64,000 nucleotides of DNA from Diplonema japonicum (Eukaryota > Euglenozoa > Diplonemea > Diplonemida > Diplonemidae). A program made the position numbers and the translations under genes. Under the pieces are notes generated by a model, which searched no databases, was not told the origin of the DNA, and saw only the letters and a list, made by a program, of their open reading frames with translations. This document shows, piece by piece, positions 30,501 through 40,987 of this stretch; the first letter of the stretch is position 1; each line of letters opens with the position of its first letter. The stretch spans positions 124,001-188,000 of the forward strand of contig OZ025664.1 in assembly GCA_964019335.1 (NCBI GenBank), read 5' to 3'.

Positions 30501-33500
30501 CACCTTCGTTCATACACAGCGGTAATGTAGAAGTCCTCGAAGACAGTGGCACTGCCAGCTTCCCGCAATGGGCCAGGAGTATCAGCGCAGGGCCAGGCGA
30601 CGAAAGCACCCAGACCCTCACTTTCACTGTGAGAGCTGCTGATCCATCTTTGTTTGATGTGCAACCGACTGTGAGCCCACAAACAGGCCTCCTGTCGTTC
30701 AGACCTGCCCCTGATGCCTTCGGCACTACAGAAGTGACCGTAACCCTTGATGACGGGCAAGCACTGAACAGCCAACAAGCGCAAACTATCATCATCAACA
30801 TCGTCCCCGTCAACGACAGGCCCTCCTTCACTGCACCTAGCGAGATCAACATCCTAGAGGACAGGCCCACATACACGGAGCAGTTTGCTGTCTCTGTAAG
30901 CAAGGGTGCACCAAATGAAGCAGCTCAGACTCTCAGCTACAAAGTAACAGGGCTGACGAATGCAGACCTGTTTCAATCACCTCCCGTTGTTTCCCCCGAC
31001 GGCATCCTCACCTTCACAACGGCGAAGGATAAATGGGGCGAGTCGAAGTTTACTGTCCACTCTGTCGACAATGGCGGCACCGCACACCTAGGTGAGGACA
31101 CGTCACTGCCCGTCACAGTGACTCTGAAGGTAGCTTCTGTGAACGATGCACCTACGTTCAAAATACGGAACGACATCACTGGTGTTCTTGAAGACAGCGG
31201 CATGCAGAGTTACACGAACTGGGTGTGGGACGTTACCCCAGGGGCACCCGACGAGCTGTCGCAAGTGGTGACCTTCACGCTGACGCCGGATAAGCCTGCA
31301 ATGTTCTCTCAGGGCCCAACCGTGGACCAGTACGGCACGCTTACTTTCACCCCTGCTCTAGACGCTTTCGGCACTACTACTGTGAGCATCCTGGCAAGCG
31401 ACAGTGGCCCAGGCACAGGCGACGGCAAAGGTGGCGGCCCACCCGATATGCGGAGCTCAGAATTCGTGTTTTTCACGATAACTATTGTAGGTGTCAACGA
31501 CGCACCTAAAGTGGTATTAGGCACACCGCCTGTAGTGTTAGAGGACTCTGTGCCGACAGCTCTTGTGGACTGGGCTCGACAGGTGTCCGCCGGAGCTGAC
31601 AACGAAGCTGAGCAGTCCCTGACGTGGAGAATCATACCTAGTGACCCTACCTTGTTTAAGGAGCAACCTGTGATGGTGCAGCAGCAGGTTACAATGTGCT
31701 CAGGTGGGTGCACCGCGGATTTGCAATTCACAGTAGCAGCTGACGCCAATGGTGTGACGCAGGCGACTGTGTGCCTGCAGGACAATGGCGGCACGCTGCA
31801 CAACGGTGTCGATGTCGCGTGCTCAGAAACCACGATCACAGTTACTGCTGTTGACGATCCACCTATTGTGACTGTGGACACGACTGTGGTGACGGTGCTC
31901 GAGGACAGTGGTACCACGGTGCTGGACAACTGGCTGCGCAATGTGGTACCAGGGCCCAGGGACGAGTGGAACCAGCAAATCACATCTGTTTCTGTTGAAG
32001 CTGCTCTGGGACAGCAGGACACACTTGCCACATTGCTGGAAAGTACTCCCAAACTGGAGAGATGGCCCTCAGGCCCCTTGTCCGTCACAACCCGCCCTGA
32101 CAGCTTTGGGGAGGTAGAGCTGGAAGTGGTGGCTGTTGACACGGGTATTGCTGGCAGGAACACAGGGAGGCTGCCTTTCACCATAAAGGTGTTAGCTGTC
32201 AACGACAAGCCTTCCTTCGTGAGCGGCGGTTCCGTGTCCCATTCAGAAGGCGGTACGCCATACAGCAACCCGTGGGCCTCCAATGTGCAGGCAGGGCCGC
32301 CCAATGAAGTCACTCAAAGCCTCACTTTCTCGATTACCGTGGGTGACCCATCACTCTTCACAGCACAGCCCTCAGTAGATCCTACGAGCGGGATACTGAC
32401 TTTCACGGCAGCTAGCGGTGTCTACGGGACCACCAGAGCAGTGGCTGTGTTGAGGGACAACGGCGGTGGCCAGGACACGTCTGATGAGGCTGTGTTCAAT
32501 ATTACCATCGTGGCGAAGAACGATAGGCCTGTGTGGTTTAAGGGAACTGACGTGATGGTGATGGAGGACAGCGGTCCGTACGCGGCAAGGTTTGCGACTA
32601 ATATCAGCGCTGGAGTGAACGAAGGGCACCAGGGGCTCACGTTCGAGGTGACCATGGATCCTGGTGACATCCTCACGAACGCGCCCGTGATAGATGTGCA
32701 GACAGGGTGGCTGTCCTTCACACCGAACCTCAACAGGCACGGCACTGTTGTGGTGAACGCTATTTTAATGGACAATGGTGGCACAACCAATGGGGGGATG
32801 TCCTCTTCCTTGCAACAGACTTTTACCATTACTGTTCGGCCTGTGAATGACAGGCCAAGCGTCGTGCCGGGTGCCGATGTGGTGGTCCTCGAGGACGCAC
32901 CTCCACAAGAAGTGGCCAACTGGGTGGTAGCAACCTCTCCAGGCCCTTTCGAGGACGGCCAAACAGTTTCGTTTTTCCTCACCGCGAACCGTGAAGCACT
33001 GTTCACACAGCAGCCAGCAGCATCTTCGGTATGTTTATTCGGTAAGTTTTTACACCGCACCACAGGTCACGAAAGCCCTTAGTTTCACACCGAAGGCTAA
33101 CTTAAATGGCGACTCCTCTGTGAGCCTTGTTGCGAGGGTATGATTTGCCAACATGCAACACAACAAACAGGACTCCGGTGGGACGGCTAACGGGGGACGA
33201 GACACGTCTGAGGCTGTGACATTCAAGATCAGCATCACACCTGTGAACGATGCGCCCGTATGGACCGTCGGGGTGAACGTGCAACTCAACGAGGACGACC
33301 CACCCGTAGTAATTCCCAAATGGACGGACGGGAAGCCCGGCCCTGCAGATGCTGTAGACGAAGAAGCACAGACTTTGATTTACTTGGCGAGCACCAACAA
33401 CCCCACCTTGTTCAGCACCCCCCCTGTAGTCTCTCCTGTGGGCGACCTGTCGTTCACAGCAGCCCCAAACGCGAACGGTGTTGCCACCATCGACGTCGTT

Positions 33501-34535
33501 CTGACGGACAACGGTGGGACCCTCAACGGGGGTGTGGACAGGGCACCGCTGCAGTCGTTCACGATAGAGGTGCGTGCGGTTGAGGACCCGCCTACCTTCA
33601 CAGCAGGGGCGAGGGTCATCAGAGTGGAACCAGGGCAGACACATAATAGTAGATGGGCAACCGCCATCACGGGGGGACCTTTGGACGAAAGCCAGGTGGT
33701 GAGGTTCACCGTTGTGAACAACAATGCAGGGCTGTTCAGCGTGGTACCGAGTGTGAGCAGTGTAGGGGACCTGACGTTCACCGCAGGGAGTGGGATAGGC
33801 AGCGCTGAGGTGAGTGTAGTGGCGTATGACCAGGGGAACTTGGCGTCGGTAGCGGAGGTGTTCCAGATCATCGTGGGGACGGATGCGACTGCAGTTCGGT
33901 CGGTGGTGAGGACAACCGACACAGTTCTGACATTTGACAGGATTGCGTATGGGAACGCAGTGTGCGCGTTGCTCTCGGTGCCGTCTGAGAGGTGTGTCGT
34001 GACAGATGTAACGACCGATCCATCTGGCGGGCTGCAGGTTCAGGTAGACTTCCAGCCAGGGGTGAACCCCACAGCACAGCAACTTGCACAACAGTTCTTA
34101 CAGCTAGACACCTCCTCACTATCCATCACACGGTCATGGCCTGTTCCATCCTTGTCTGTCCCAGGCCCCACCGGGCTAACCTGCTCTGCCGTGACCGTCA
34201 TAACGTTGTGTGTCGCACCATGCGTTTGGGACCCACAGCGAAATATCTGTACCTCTGTTATTCAGAACTCCAGTGACGACAGTTCTCTCTCCACACTTCA
34301 TATTTTATTGATTTTGCTGGCGTGTTTCGCAGTAGTGCTTATGCTGGCAGGTCTAGCCTACGCTCTGCTGACAAAGCGAAAAGAAAAACAGCGGCAACAA
34401 GAACAAGAAGCAGCCGAACTCCAAGAACGGAACAAAGAAGCATCTCCTGTTGTCGAACAGGTGCCTCATTCACAGGCTCCCTCAAACCCTCTCGACACCT
34501 TATACGCACCCGAGCCACGCCCATCAATGGGGTAG
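27512..34535 (+). CDS. Giant single-pass surface protein with cadherin-like repeats
   Basis: Exons 27512-33028, 33066-33137 and 33171-34535 give 2,317 residues. A signal peptide (MKSALIAAIHLLSCVWC) is followed by about 16 tandem modules of 110-130 residues. Each module starts near VNDxPSFT, carries V-x-E-D-S-G and W-A/V-x-x-x-x-x-G-x-x-(D/N)E, then LTFxV, SLFxxQPxV, G-x-LTFTPA and GT-x-x-V-x-V-x-x-x-D-x-G. This is the tandem Ig/cadherin-like (Big_9/VCBS-type) architecture. Early modules carry Cys-rich inserts. Near the end there is a Cys-containing domain, then a membrane helix (about 2239-2263) and a 54-residue basic-to-acidic tail with NPLDTLY. It is probably a cell-surface adhesion or recognition protein; the ligand is unknown. 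Confidence 0.9.
33029..33065 (+). other. Intron 1 of the cadherin-like gene (37 nt)
   Basis: GTATGT donor, CCACAG acceptor, phase 0. Removal restores the module sequence TKALSFTPKANLNGDSSVSL. Confidence 0.87.
33138..33170 (+). other. Intron 2 of the cadherin-like gene (33 nt)
   Basis: GTATGA donor, AAACAG acceptor, phase 0. Shortest intron of the window. The joined VARDSGGTANGG matches the D-x-GGT pattern of the other modules. Confidence 0.87.
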
Positions 34536-35058
34536 GGCTGTTCGTTACTTTATTTTAGATGTATTTTTTTATTTTATTTTTATAATTAGAACCGAAAAAA
34601 AAGGGACAAAAGGGTTCAGTTAGAAGCTGGGTGCCAAGGTGGGGGGTAGTAATAATACTGCTGTGGGAATGGGGGGGTTTTTTTTTTTTCATTCTCGCTG
34701 CGTTTTATTAGTTTTAGTTTCTCTCTCCTTCCACATGAGTATGTATTCTCTTTTCCCTTTTTTGGGAACAGATACAAACAACGTCTCGAACTCACCCCCC
34801 TTTTTTTTTCTTTGTGTCAGGTAGCTTCTTTTTTTCTTCCTTCTCAGCTTACACTTCTATGTTGTTCCCTCTTTTTCTCTTTTAGACTATTTTTTGTTCT
34901 TCTTTGTTATCCCCCACCCCCACCCCCCTGAGTATTCTGTCTCCCCCCCCCCCCCCCCATTCTTCCATTAGGCTAGAGTTTTTTGTTTTTAAGTTTTCTG
35001 TTTATCAACGTTTCAAACGGGAGGGGAAAGGGAGGTGACAAAAATAAAAAAAAACAAT
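34536..35058. other. Spacer, T/C-rich
   Basis: T and C runs and TTCTT-rich tracts, with no coding frame. The leader just before the next ATG is A-rich. Confidence 0.5.
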
Positions 35059-36000
35059 ATGGCGTTAGCTATCCTCATGGCGGCACTGGCTTTGAGTTCC
35101 ACGGATCGCCCAATTATTGCTATCTGGGCTCAACCTGCGAGTAGCACTGCAAAGGGCTGCGGTGGGGACTGTGAATACATCGCCGCATCTTACGTGAAAT
35201 GGGTGGAGATGGCCGGCGGCAGGGCTGTCGCAATGCCATACAACGCGTCCGAGGAAGTGACAACAGAGATCTTCAACGAAGTGAATGGGATCTTGTTCAC
35301 TGGCGGCGGCGCTGCGCTCCCGGTGTCTGCAAAGAAACTGTTTCAAAAGATATCGGCGGCGAACAACGCGGGGGACCACTTCCCTGTGTGGGGGACGTGC
35401 CTCGGTTTTCAATGGACCATGGAGCTTGTTGCGGAAAGCACTTCGGTTCTACACAGTGGGTTTGACTCTGAAAACATCTCACTTGCCCTTGACCTCACCG
35501 CACAAGCCACGACGGCAAGAATGCTGGGTGGCAGTGGTGCATACGGCAACACCATTCGAGGCATCCTCAGCAACACCAGCAACCCGCCTACTATGAACAA
35601 CCACCATCAGGGTGTCGAGCCCTCTACCTTCTCCAGCAACGAGAAGCTCACATCCTTCTTCGATGTTCTCGCAACAAACGTCGACCGCAAAGGGCGGGCC
35701 TTCATCTCACAAGCAGAGGGGAAAACACAACCTGTTTACGCCACTCAGTGGCACCCCGAGAAGAACAACTTTGAATGGGGCCTCAACACCGACGGCCTTC
35801 CCCTGGAAGCCATCAACCACTCTCCACCTGCCATCAAAGCCTCCCAAGCCATGGCCGACTTCTTTTTGGCTGAAGCTAGGAAGAATTCCCACAGCTTCAA
35901 CAACCCCACCAAAGAGTGGGACTCCCTTGTCTGGAACACAGGCACCCTTGACACCATCGAGAACAAAGGCTTCAGCCAAGTGTATTACTTCCACTTCTGA
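35059..36000 (+). CDS. Gamma-glutamyl hydrolase (peptidase C26)
   Basis: 313 residues from an ATG with an A-rich leader. Residues 1-14 (MALAILMAALALSS) form a short signal peptide. The class-I glutamine-amidotransferase-like fold follows: RPIIAIWAQPAS strand, YIAASYVKWVEMAGGRAV, GILFTGGG, the nucleophile Cys114 in WGTCLGFQW, and catalytic His232 in QWHPEKNNFEW, which is diagnostic for folate gamma-glutamyl hydrolases. The enzyme removes poly-gamma-glutamate tails from folates in lysosomes or vacuoles, or after secretion. It has full length and an intact active site. Confidence 0.95.
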   Translation: MALAILMAALALSSTDRPIIAIWAQPASSTAKGCGGDCEYIAASYVKWVEMAGGRAVAMPYNASEEVTTEIFNEVNGILFTGGGAALPVSAKKLFQKISAANNAGDHFPVWGTCLGFQWTMELVAESTSVLHSGFDSENISLALDLTAQATTARMLGGSGAYGNTIRGILSNTSNPPTMNNHHQGVEPSTFSSNEKLTSFFDVLATNVDRKGRAFISQAEGKTQPVYATQWHPEKNNFEWGLNTDGLPLEAINHSPPAIKASQAMADFFLAEARKNSHSFNNPTKEWDSLVWNTGTLDTIENKGFSQVYYFHF

Positions 36001-36136
36001 AGAAAGTTCACGTACTCCCTCCATCGTAGTGCACGGTGAGTTCACAACCCCTTCCAACGTTGTGCTAAGTTAACGTGTGTAATGAAAAGACGATTTAATT
36101 TGCGGTATTTCAACTGTGATGCACCACAGGGACAAG

Positions 36137-38211
36137 ATGAGGCGTAGGGTGCTGCGCTGCCTGGCATCGCAATGTCGGTACAACCGAGACCCGAGGGGGC
36201 AGAAGTGGGATTTTGTGACGAAGCCGGACACCAAGAACAGGATCAAGATGGTACACGATGGGTGGGATGAGTATGACCAAAGCGGGAGGATGCTGAAGTC
36301 CGTGCGTAACGGGAAACTGGTCTACGGGAAGGACACACCGCAGCACGATTTCAAACAGCAGACACTGCGGCCTGCATCGGAGCCCGAACGGCAGCAGCCA
36401 CCCCGCCCTACTAGAAACACCACCGACCAGATGAAAGACCCGTGGAAGGCAGACAGCAACGGAATCTGGTACTCAGCTATCACACAGCAACCCATCAACA
36501 AAGAAAAGTACTTCGTCTATCCAGGGAACGGGAAGACGGTGGAGCAAGTACTGCAGGAAATGGATGCCAACAACCTAATGAACTGGAAACCAAAGAGGAA
36601 CAGGCGCACCATCATCCTGATCGACTCCAAGTGGTCAGGGTGGCACGAGGTGCAGTGGGATGGAACCGTCATCAAAACCATTCGAGAGAAGAAAGCACCG
36701 CACCCAGAGCTCCCCAGCTCCATGACCGACACGCCGCTGGAAGCTGAGTACGAAGCGATCAAGAAGAAGATGCAGGAAGAGAACAGAGAGAAGCAGTTCA
36801 GCGAGATCGCAAGGGAAGAATCAGTGTCGAGACACCAGCCTCCGAAGGATGACATGGAGCTGGATGGAAAGAGTCTGATCAAACTGGTGAACAAGAGCGA
36901 CAACATGCTTGTCCGGGCGTACATGGTGTTCAAGTTCATGGAACGGAAGAACCTTGTGGCGACGGCGGTGACCTTTAACAGCTTGCTGACAGCGTGCCTG
37001 AACACATGCCAGTTTGAGATGGGAATCAACGTGTGGAGAATGATGCTCTCACGCGGTATCCTGCCCGACGTGCAAGCCTACAACACGCTCATGTCGTTGT
37101 CGGCAAAAAGCGGCAAACGGGAGTTCGTCTTCCGTGTGTTTGAAGAAATGGAATCGTTTGGGTTAAACGCCGACAGGTTCACATACCACGTGTTGCTTCA
37201 GGCAGACAGTGTCAGAGCGCATAAAATTGTGAAGAGACATCACAGCACAACACCAGGCACGGTACCCGATGGTATCTTGATGAGAATGTACTGCGACACG
37301 GAGGACGCAGTGAACGCGTTTGATTTGTGGGACATGTTGATGCGGTCTAGGAGGTCGCCGTCTGTGGAAGACTACAACTCGATGCTGTTGCTGTGCGAGA
37401 GGCGGAACGAGTACGACAAGGCGATGGAAATCTTCAACAACATGGAGGAACGATCGGTGTCGCCGAACTTCCTGACATACAACACGGTCATGAACATGAT
37501 GGCGATCAACGGCGACGTCGAGAAGCTGCACAAGGTGCAGACCATGATGCATGACAGAAAGGTCACAACGCTAGTTGTGCTGTCAACATTCAACTTTGCA
37601 GGTCGTGAGACTTCCATTGTCAACGGGGTCAACATGAACCTGTCGGTCTCGATAGATGTGCCAACGTTCGATGGTGAGCAAGACACTGCCATGTCGTTGA
37701 TAACCTTGCAGATGGTTCAGTACTTGGAACACAATTCAGATTACGTTGTGAATTTGAAGGTATTATTCAATTGAGAAAGAGAAAAAAAAAAAAAACAGGG
37801 TCTCCCCACGTATACCCTCATGCATCTTGGTAGGGAGTACATGCAAAGAGCATCTCTTCAGTTCCATTGTGAAAAGAAATCCCTCGCCTACCTGCTTTTG
37901 AAGAATGGTGCGACACCTTCTCATCTACCTCCCAAGCAGCTGCCGCGAATCAACGTGAACGCGAGGATGTGCATGGACTGTCATGATGTGTTTGCTGCTG
38001 CAAGCAAGTCGTTCAGAGTGAAGCTGGAGTGCAACGACAACAACATGTTGCATGTGTTCGAAGAGGGTGAAGATTTAAGGTACTGTCGATTGTTTACCTT
38101 TTAAATTCCATTTTTTTTTTCCCCCCTTCTTTCCACAGTTGTGAAGAAGGTTGGCGAACGCGTGACGCTATCAACGTCCCAGGAAGCGGTCAGTACGGAG
38201 GTGGGCTTTAG
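36137..38211 (+). CDS. PPR protein with divergent DYW cytidine-deaminase domain
   Basis: Exons 36137-37759, 37799-38079 and 38139-38211 give 658 residues. The start follows CACCACAG by seven bases and yields a basic presequence-like MRRRVLRCLASQCRYNR; an in-frame ATG at 36119 lies before the acceptor. Residues 30-190 are an unfamiliar N-terminal part (IILIDSKWSGWHEVQWDG). PPR motifs occupy about 260-460 (VTFNSLLTACLNTCQFEMGI, VEDYNSMLLLCERRNEYDKA). After an E-like segment comes the DYW domain: HCE (564-566, deaminase HxE), CMDCH (599-603), and HVFEEGEDLSCEEGW (626-640). Plant DYW proteins edit C to U in organelle transcripts. Here the end reads EEGW rather than DYW, one expected Cys of the second zinc site is missing, and an 18-residue tail follows. 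Confidence 0.86.
37760..37798 (+). other. Intron 1 of the PPR-DYW gene (39 nt)
   Basis: GTATTA donor after AAG, AAACAG acceptor after an A run, phase 0. The downstream exon encodes the DYW domain. Confidence 0.82.
38080..38138 (+). other. Intron 2 of the PPR-DYW gene (59 nt)
   Basis: GTACTG donor, pyrimidine tract, CCACAG acceptor, phase 2. Longest of the well supported introns. Removal joins DL to SCEEGW. Confidence 0.78.
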
Positions 38212-38291
38212 AAAGCAGTGCCATTACATACCACATGGTTTTCCCCATTATTCCCCCCCCCCCCCCCTCCCATCTCTACAAGATTTTCAAG

Positions 38292-38389
38292 GTGTCCAGT
38301 GATGAGAAATTCCGTTTAATAGTCTTCTTTCCAATGAAAATCATTTCCTGATTCCAACAACAGATAGCTGACAGTTTCATTCTGAGAAC
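38292..38389 (+). ncRNA. Repeat A copy 1
   Basis: 98 bp, GTGTCCAGTGATGAGAAATT start. Contains GTGATGA and two CTGA motifs, reminiscent of box C/D, but no terminal stem is seen. Confidence 0.5.
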
Positions 38390-38433
38390 ATTGTCTTTGT
38401 TTCCATCCCTGGTATTTCCATCTTTTTGTCTCT

Positions 38434-38668
38434 CTGATTAAAACACTTTACTTGACATTACTACCTGTCTTAGGTGAGGGGAGGCGAAGCCCCCCTTCTC
38501 CCTGTGCCGATCACTTACCCGCGCTTATGAGAAGCAGCCTTGCGGGCAGGAACCGCTCCGAAGTGATGACATTGAATACACCGCAACGGTCTGAGTCCTG
38601 TCACGAGGATTAGAAACGTATTGACGTCTGGGAGGCCTCTTTTGGTCTCTTGGGCAGCTGATCGGAAT
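38434..38668 (+). ncRNA. Repeat B copy 1
   Basis: 235 bp beginning CTGATTAAAACACTTTACTT. Hairpins include GGGAGGCC/GGTCTCTT with G-U pairs. A T run follows shortly after the end. Confidence 0.5.
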
Positions 38669-38698
38669 AATTTTCTTTTTGCTTTTTTTTTCTTGCCA

Positions 38699-38826
38699 CT
38701 GATTAAAACACTTTACTTGACATTACTACCTGTCTTAGGTGAAGGGGGTCAACAAGGCCTCCTTCTCCCAATGCCGATCACTTACCCGCGCTTATGAGGC
38801 ACTCTCTATGTCGGGGGGGGTGCCAC
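38699..38826 (+). ncRNA. Repeat B' copy 2 (short form)
   Basis: 128 bp. The first part matches B, but the first hairpin has different bases with pairing kept (GAAGGGGG/CCTCCTTC). It ends in a GGCAC/GTGCC hairpin. Confidence 0.5.
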
Positions 38827-38924
38827 GTGTCCAGTGATGAGAAATTCCGTTTAATAGTCTTCTTTCCAATGAAAATCATTTCCTGATTCCAACAACAGAT
38901 AGCTGACAGTTTCATTCTGAGAAC
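38827..38924 (+). ncRNA. Repeat A copy 2
   Basis: Identical to copy 1 over the 98 bp as far as I compared. Confidence 0.5.
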
Positions 38925-39040
38925 CGACTTTATGGGAAAAGGGGAAAAAAAGATTGTAGAACAGTACACCAAATACCCGCTTGGTTCTTTGTTAAAAAAA
39001 AGGGGGGGGGGACCAAAATATAAACAAAACACGGGAAACA

Positions 39041-39540
39041 TGTTCCAGCTTGCTGCTGTCGTCTGAGGCGGGGAGTGGTGGGTCGTGCTCTGGACTTTCG
39101 ACTTTGCAAGGAAGAGGTGCGCGAGAGTGACCCACGCTGACGGGACGAGCTGCAACGACGGGGACGGGCGCCTTGCAAGGGTGAGATTGGAAGGAAAAAA
39201 CGTGCTTTCACCGTGGGGAAGGTTGGCCGGCGCAGCAGTCTAGGACGAGGGAGGTCGCGACGCCCTGTGCATAGGGCGGATTCTGCGGACACTCTGCACC
39301 CACTCCCACCCCCAGTCCCTGTCCCTGTTCTGTCCCCCCGCTGCTCAGGTCACAAGGAGAGTCACGAAAAGTTCGTGTCGAATGGTTTTGCAGGTTTGTG
39401 GTGACGGCGGATAAGGCTGCCGGTGGCATGAACAGGTGGAAGGTCAAGTCTGTGGCCGTGCTGGTGGCGAAGACCCCTGTGAGGTACTGGACCCCCGCTT
39501 TGCACCAGAGTCGTCCTCACCAGTGAAACAAGGCCCCCTT
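39041..39540. other. GC-rich insert between repeat units
   Basis: Balanced sequence unlike the flanks. A short + frame after TTTTGCAG (39386-39393) reads TADKAAGGMNRWKVKSVAVL and ends at TGA near 39525, which looks protein-like but has no recognised family and no credible upstream exon. It may be a gene fragment carried in with the repeats, or an ncRNA. Confidence 0.3.
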
Positions 39541-39775
39541 CCTTCCTCTTTTTCCTTGTTGGCACAAAATTAAATTACAGACATCGGAAGCTTTTTTCCA
39601 AACGCCCATGTTGTACTCAGTTGCTTCAGACGCGAGGCAATCTTATCTTATCTAGAGTAGTTTTTTTTTTCTCCCCTTGTAAATCGAAAACTTGGGAGTC
39701 TCACCATCTCGTTTACTCTTCTTTTTCTTATTGATATTTATTCTTTTTGCTGCGGTTCTGTCGAGAATGCTTGCT

Positions 39776-39873
39776 GTGTCCAGTGATGAGAAATTCCGTT
39801 TAATAGTCTTCTTTCCAATGAAAATCATTTCCTGATTCCAACAACAGATAGCTGACAGTTTCATTCTGAGAAC
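39776..39873 (+). ncRNA. Repeat A copy 3
   Basis: Matches copy 1, and the spacer to the following B is also identical. Confidence 0.5.
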
Positions 39874-39917
39874 ATTGTCTTTGTTTCCATCCCTGGTATT
39901 TCCATCTTTTTGTCTCT

Positions 39918-40152
39918 CTGATTAAAACACTTTACTTGACATTACTACCTGTCTTAGGTGAGGGGAGGCGAAGCCCCCCTTCTCCCTGTGCCGATCACTT
40001 ACCCGCGCTTATGAGAAGCAGCCTTGCGGGCAGGAACCGCTCCGAAGTGATGACATTGAATACACCGCAACGGTCTGAGTCCTGTCACGAGGATTAGAAA
40101 CGTATTGACGTCTGGGAGGCCTCTTTTGGTCTCTTGGACAGCTGATTGGAAT
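39918..40152 (+). ncRNA. Repeat B copy 3
   Basis: Differs from copy 1 only near the 3' end (TGGACAGCTGATTGGAAT). T6 follows within three bases. Confidence 0.5.
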
Positions 40153-40213
40153 CATTTTTTCAAGGGCGAACATCGCCTTTTCCCGCTCATGCATGCACAA
40201 TGTGGATGATGTC

Positions 40214-40311
40214 GTGTCCAGTGATGAAAAATTCCGTTTAATAGTCTTCTTTCCAATGAAAATCATTTCGTGATTCCAACAACAGATAGCTGACAGTTTC
40301 ATTCTGAAGAC
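40214..40311 (+). ncRNA. Repeat A copy 4 (diverged)
   Basis: A few substitutions (GATGAAAAATT, TCGTGATTCC, CTGAAGAC). The core is unchanged. Confidence 0.45.
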
Positions 40312-40397
40312 AGACAAAGTCGCACCTTCCATCCCCCGTGCCGTCTTTCCAAAAACCCAAGTTCCACGTTGTGCTTTCCCGCCCTTTCACGTGTTCT

Positions 40398-40632
40398 CTG
40401 ATTAAAACACTTTACTTGACATTACTACCTGTCTTAGGTGAGGGGAGGCGAAGCCCCCCTTCTCCCTGTGCTGATCTCTTACCCGCGCTTATGAGAAGCA
40501 GCCTTGCGAGCAGGAACCGCTCCGAAGTGATGACATTGAATACACCGCAACGGTCTGAGTCCTGTCACGAGGATTAGAAACGTATTGACGTCTGGGAGGC
40601 CTCTTTTGGTCTCTTGGGCAGCTGATCGGAGT
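40398..40632 (+). ncRNA. Repeat B copy 4
   Basis: A few substitutions relative to copy 1 (GTGCTGATCTCTTACC, TTGCGAGCAGG). T5 follows the end. Confidence 0.5.
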
Positions 40633-40685
40633 CATATTTTTGTTTTTGTTTTTTGCTTTCTTTGCTTTTTTTTTTGTTTTTGCCA

Positions 40686-40813
40686 CTGATTAAAACACTT
40701 TACTTGACATTACTACCTGTCTTAGGTGAAGGGGGTCAACAAGGCCTCCTTCTCCCAATGCCGATCACTTACCCGCGCTTATGAGGCACTCTCTATGTCG
40801 GGGGGGGTGCCAC
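40686..40813 (+). ncRNA. Repeat B' copy 5 (short form)
   Basis: Duplicate of the B' at 38699, including the GGGGGGGGTGCC end. Confidence 0.5.
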
Positions 40814-40911
40814 GTGTCCAGTGATGAGAAATTCCGTTTAATAGTCTTCTTTCCAATGAAAATCATTTCCTGATTCCAACAACAGATAGCTGACAGTTTC
40901 ATTCTGAGAAC
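40814..40911 (+). ncRNA. Repeat A copy 5
   Basis: Matches copy 2. It ends 76 bases before the lyase ATG, so it may lie in that gene's leader. Confidence 0.5.
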
Positions 40912-40987
40912 CGACTTTATGGGAAAAGGGGGAACACATTATTTTCAAAAAGAAAAAAGGGGGTATTTTTCAAACGACAAAAAAAAA

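Larger units (their letters stand above)
38292..40911 (+). repeat. Array of alternating repeats A and B (ncRNA candidates)
   Basis: All copies share one orientation. Order: A1 B1 B'2 A2, a 0.85 kb GC-richer insert, A3 B3, A4, B4 B'5 A5. A is 98 bp (five copies); B is exactly 235 bp (three copies); B' is 128 bp and shares the first ~105 bp of B (two copies). Spacers between A1-B1 and A3-B3 are also identical, and the B'-A pair with its downstream bases is duplicated (38699-38945, 40686-40932), so the array grew by segmental duplication. Wobble pairs and hairpin changes favour + strand RNAs (see findings). No protein is encoded. Confidence 0.85.

Noticed and set aside
38434-38668. Repeat B as U1 snRNA because of its ACTTACC
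   Set aside because: In U1 this motif is at the 5' end and is followed by a recognisable stem-loop I; neither applies here.
38778-40332. Minus-strand frames MKLSAICCWNQEMIFIGKKT in several places
   Set aside because: They are the complement of repeat A and recur only because the repeat recurs. The + strand shows the better RNA pairing, and there is no codon-level sign of protein selection.
40919-40987. Upstream extension of the lyase frame
   Set aside because: The first codons lie in sequence duplicated with repeat A (also at 38930), so they are not part of the gene.
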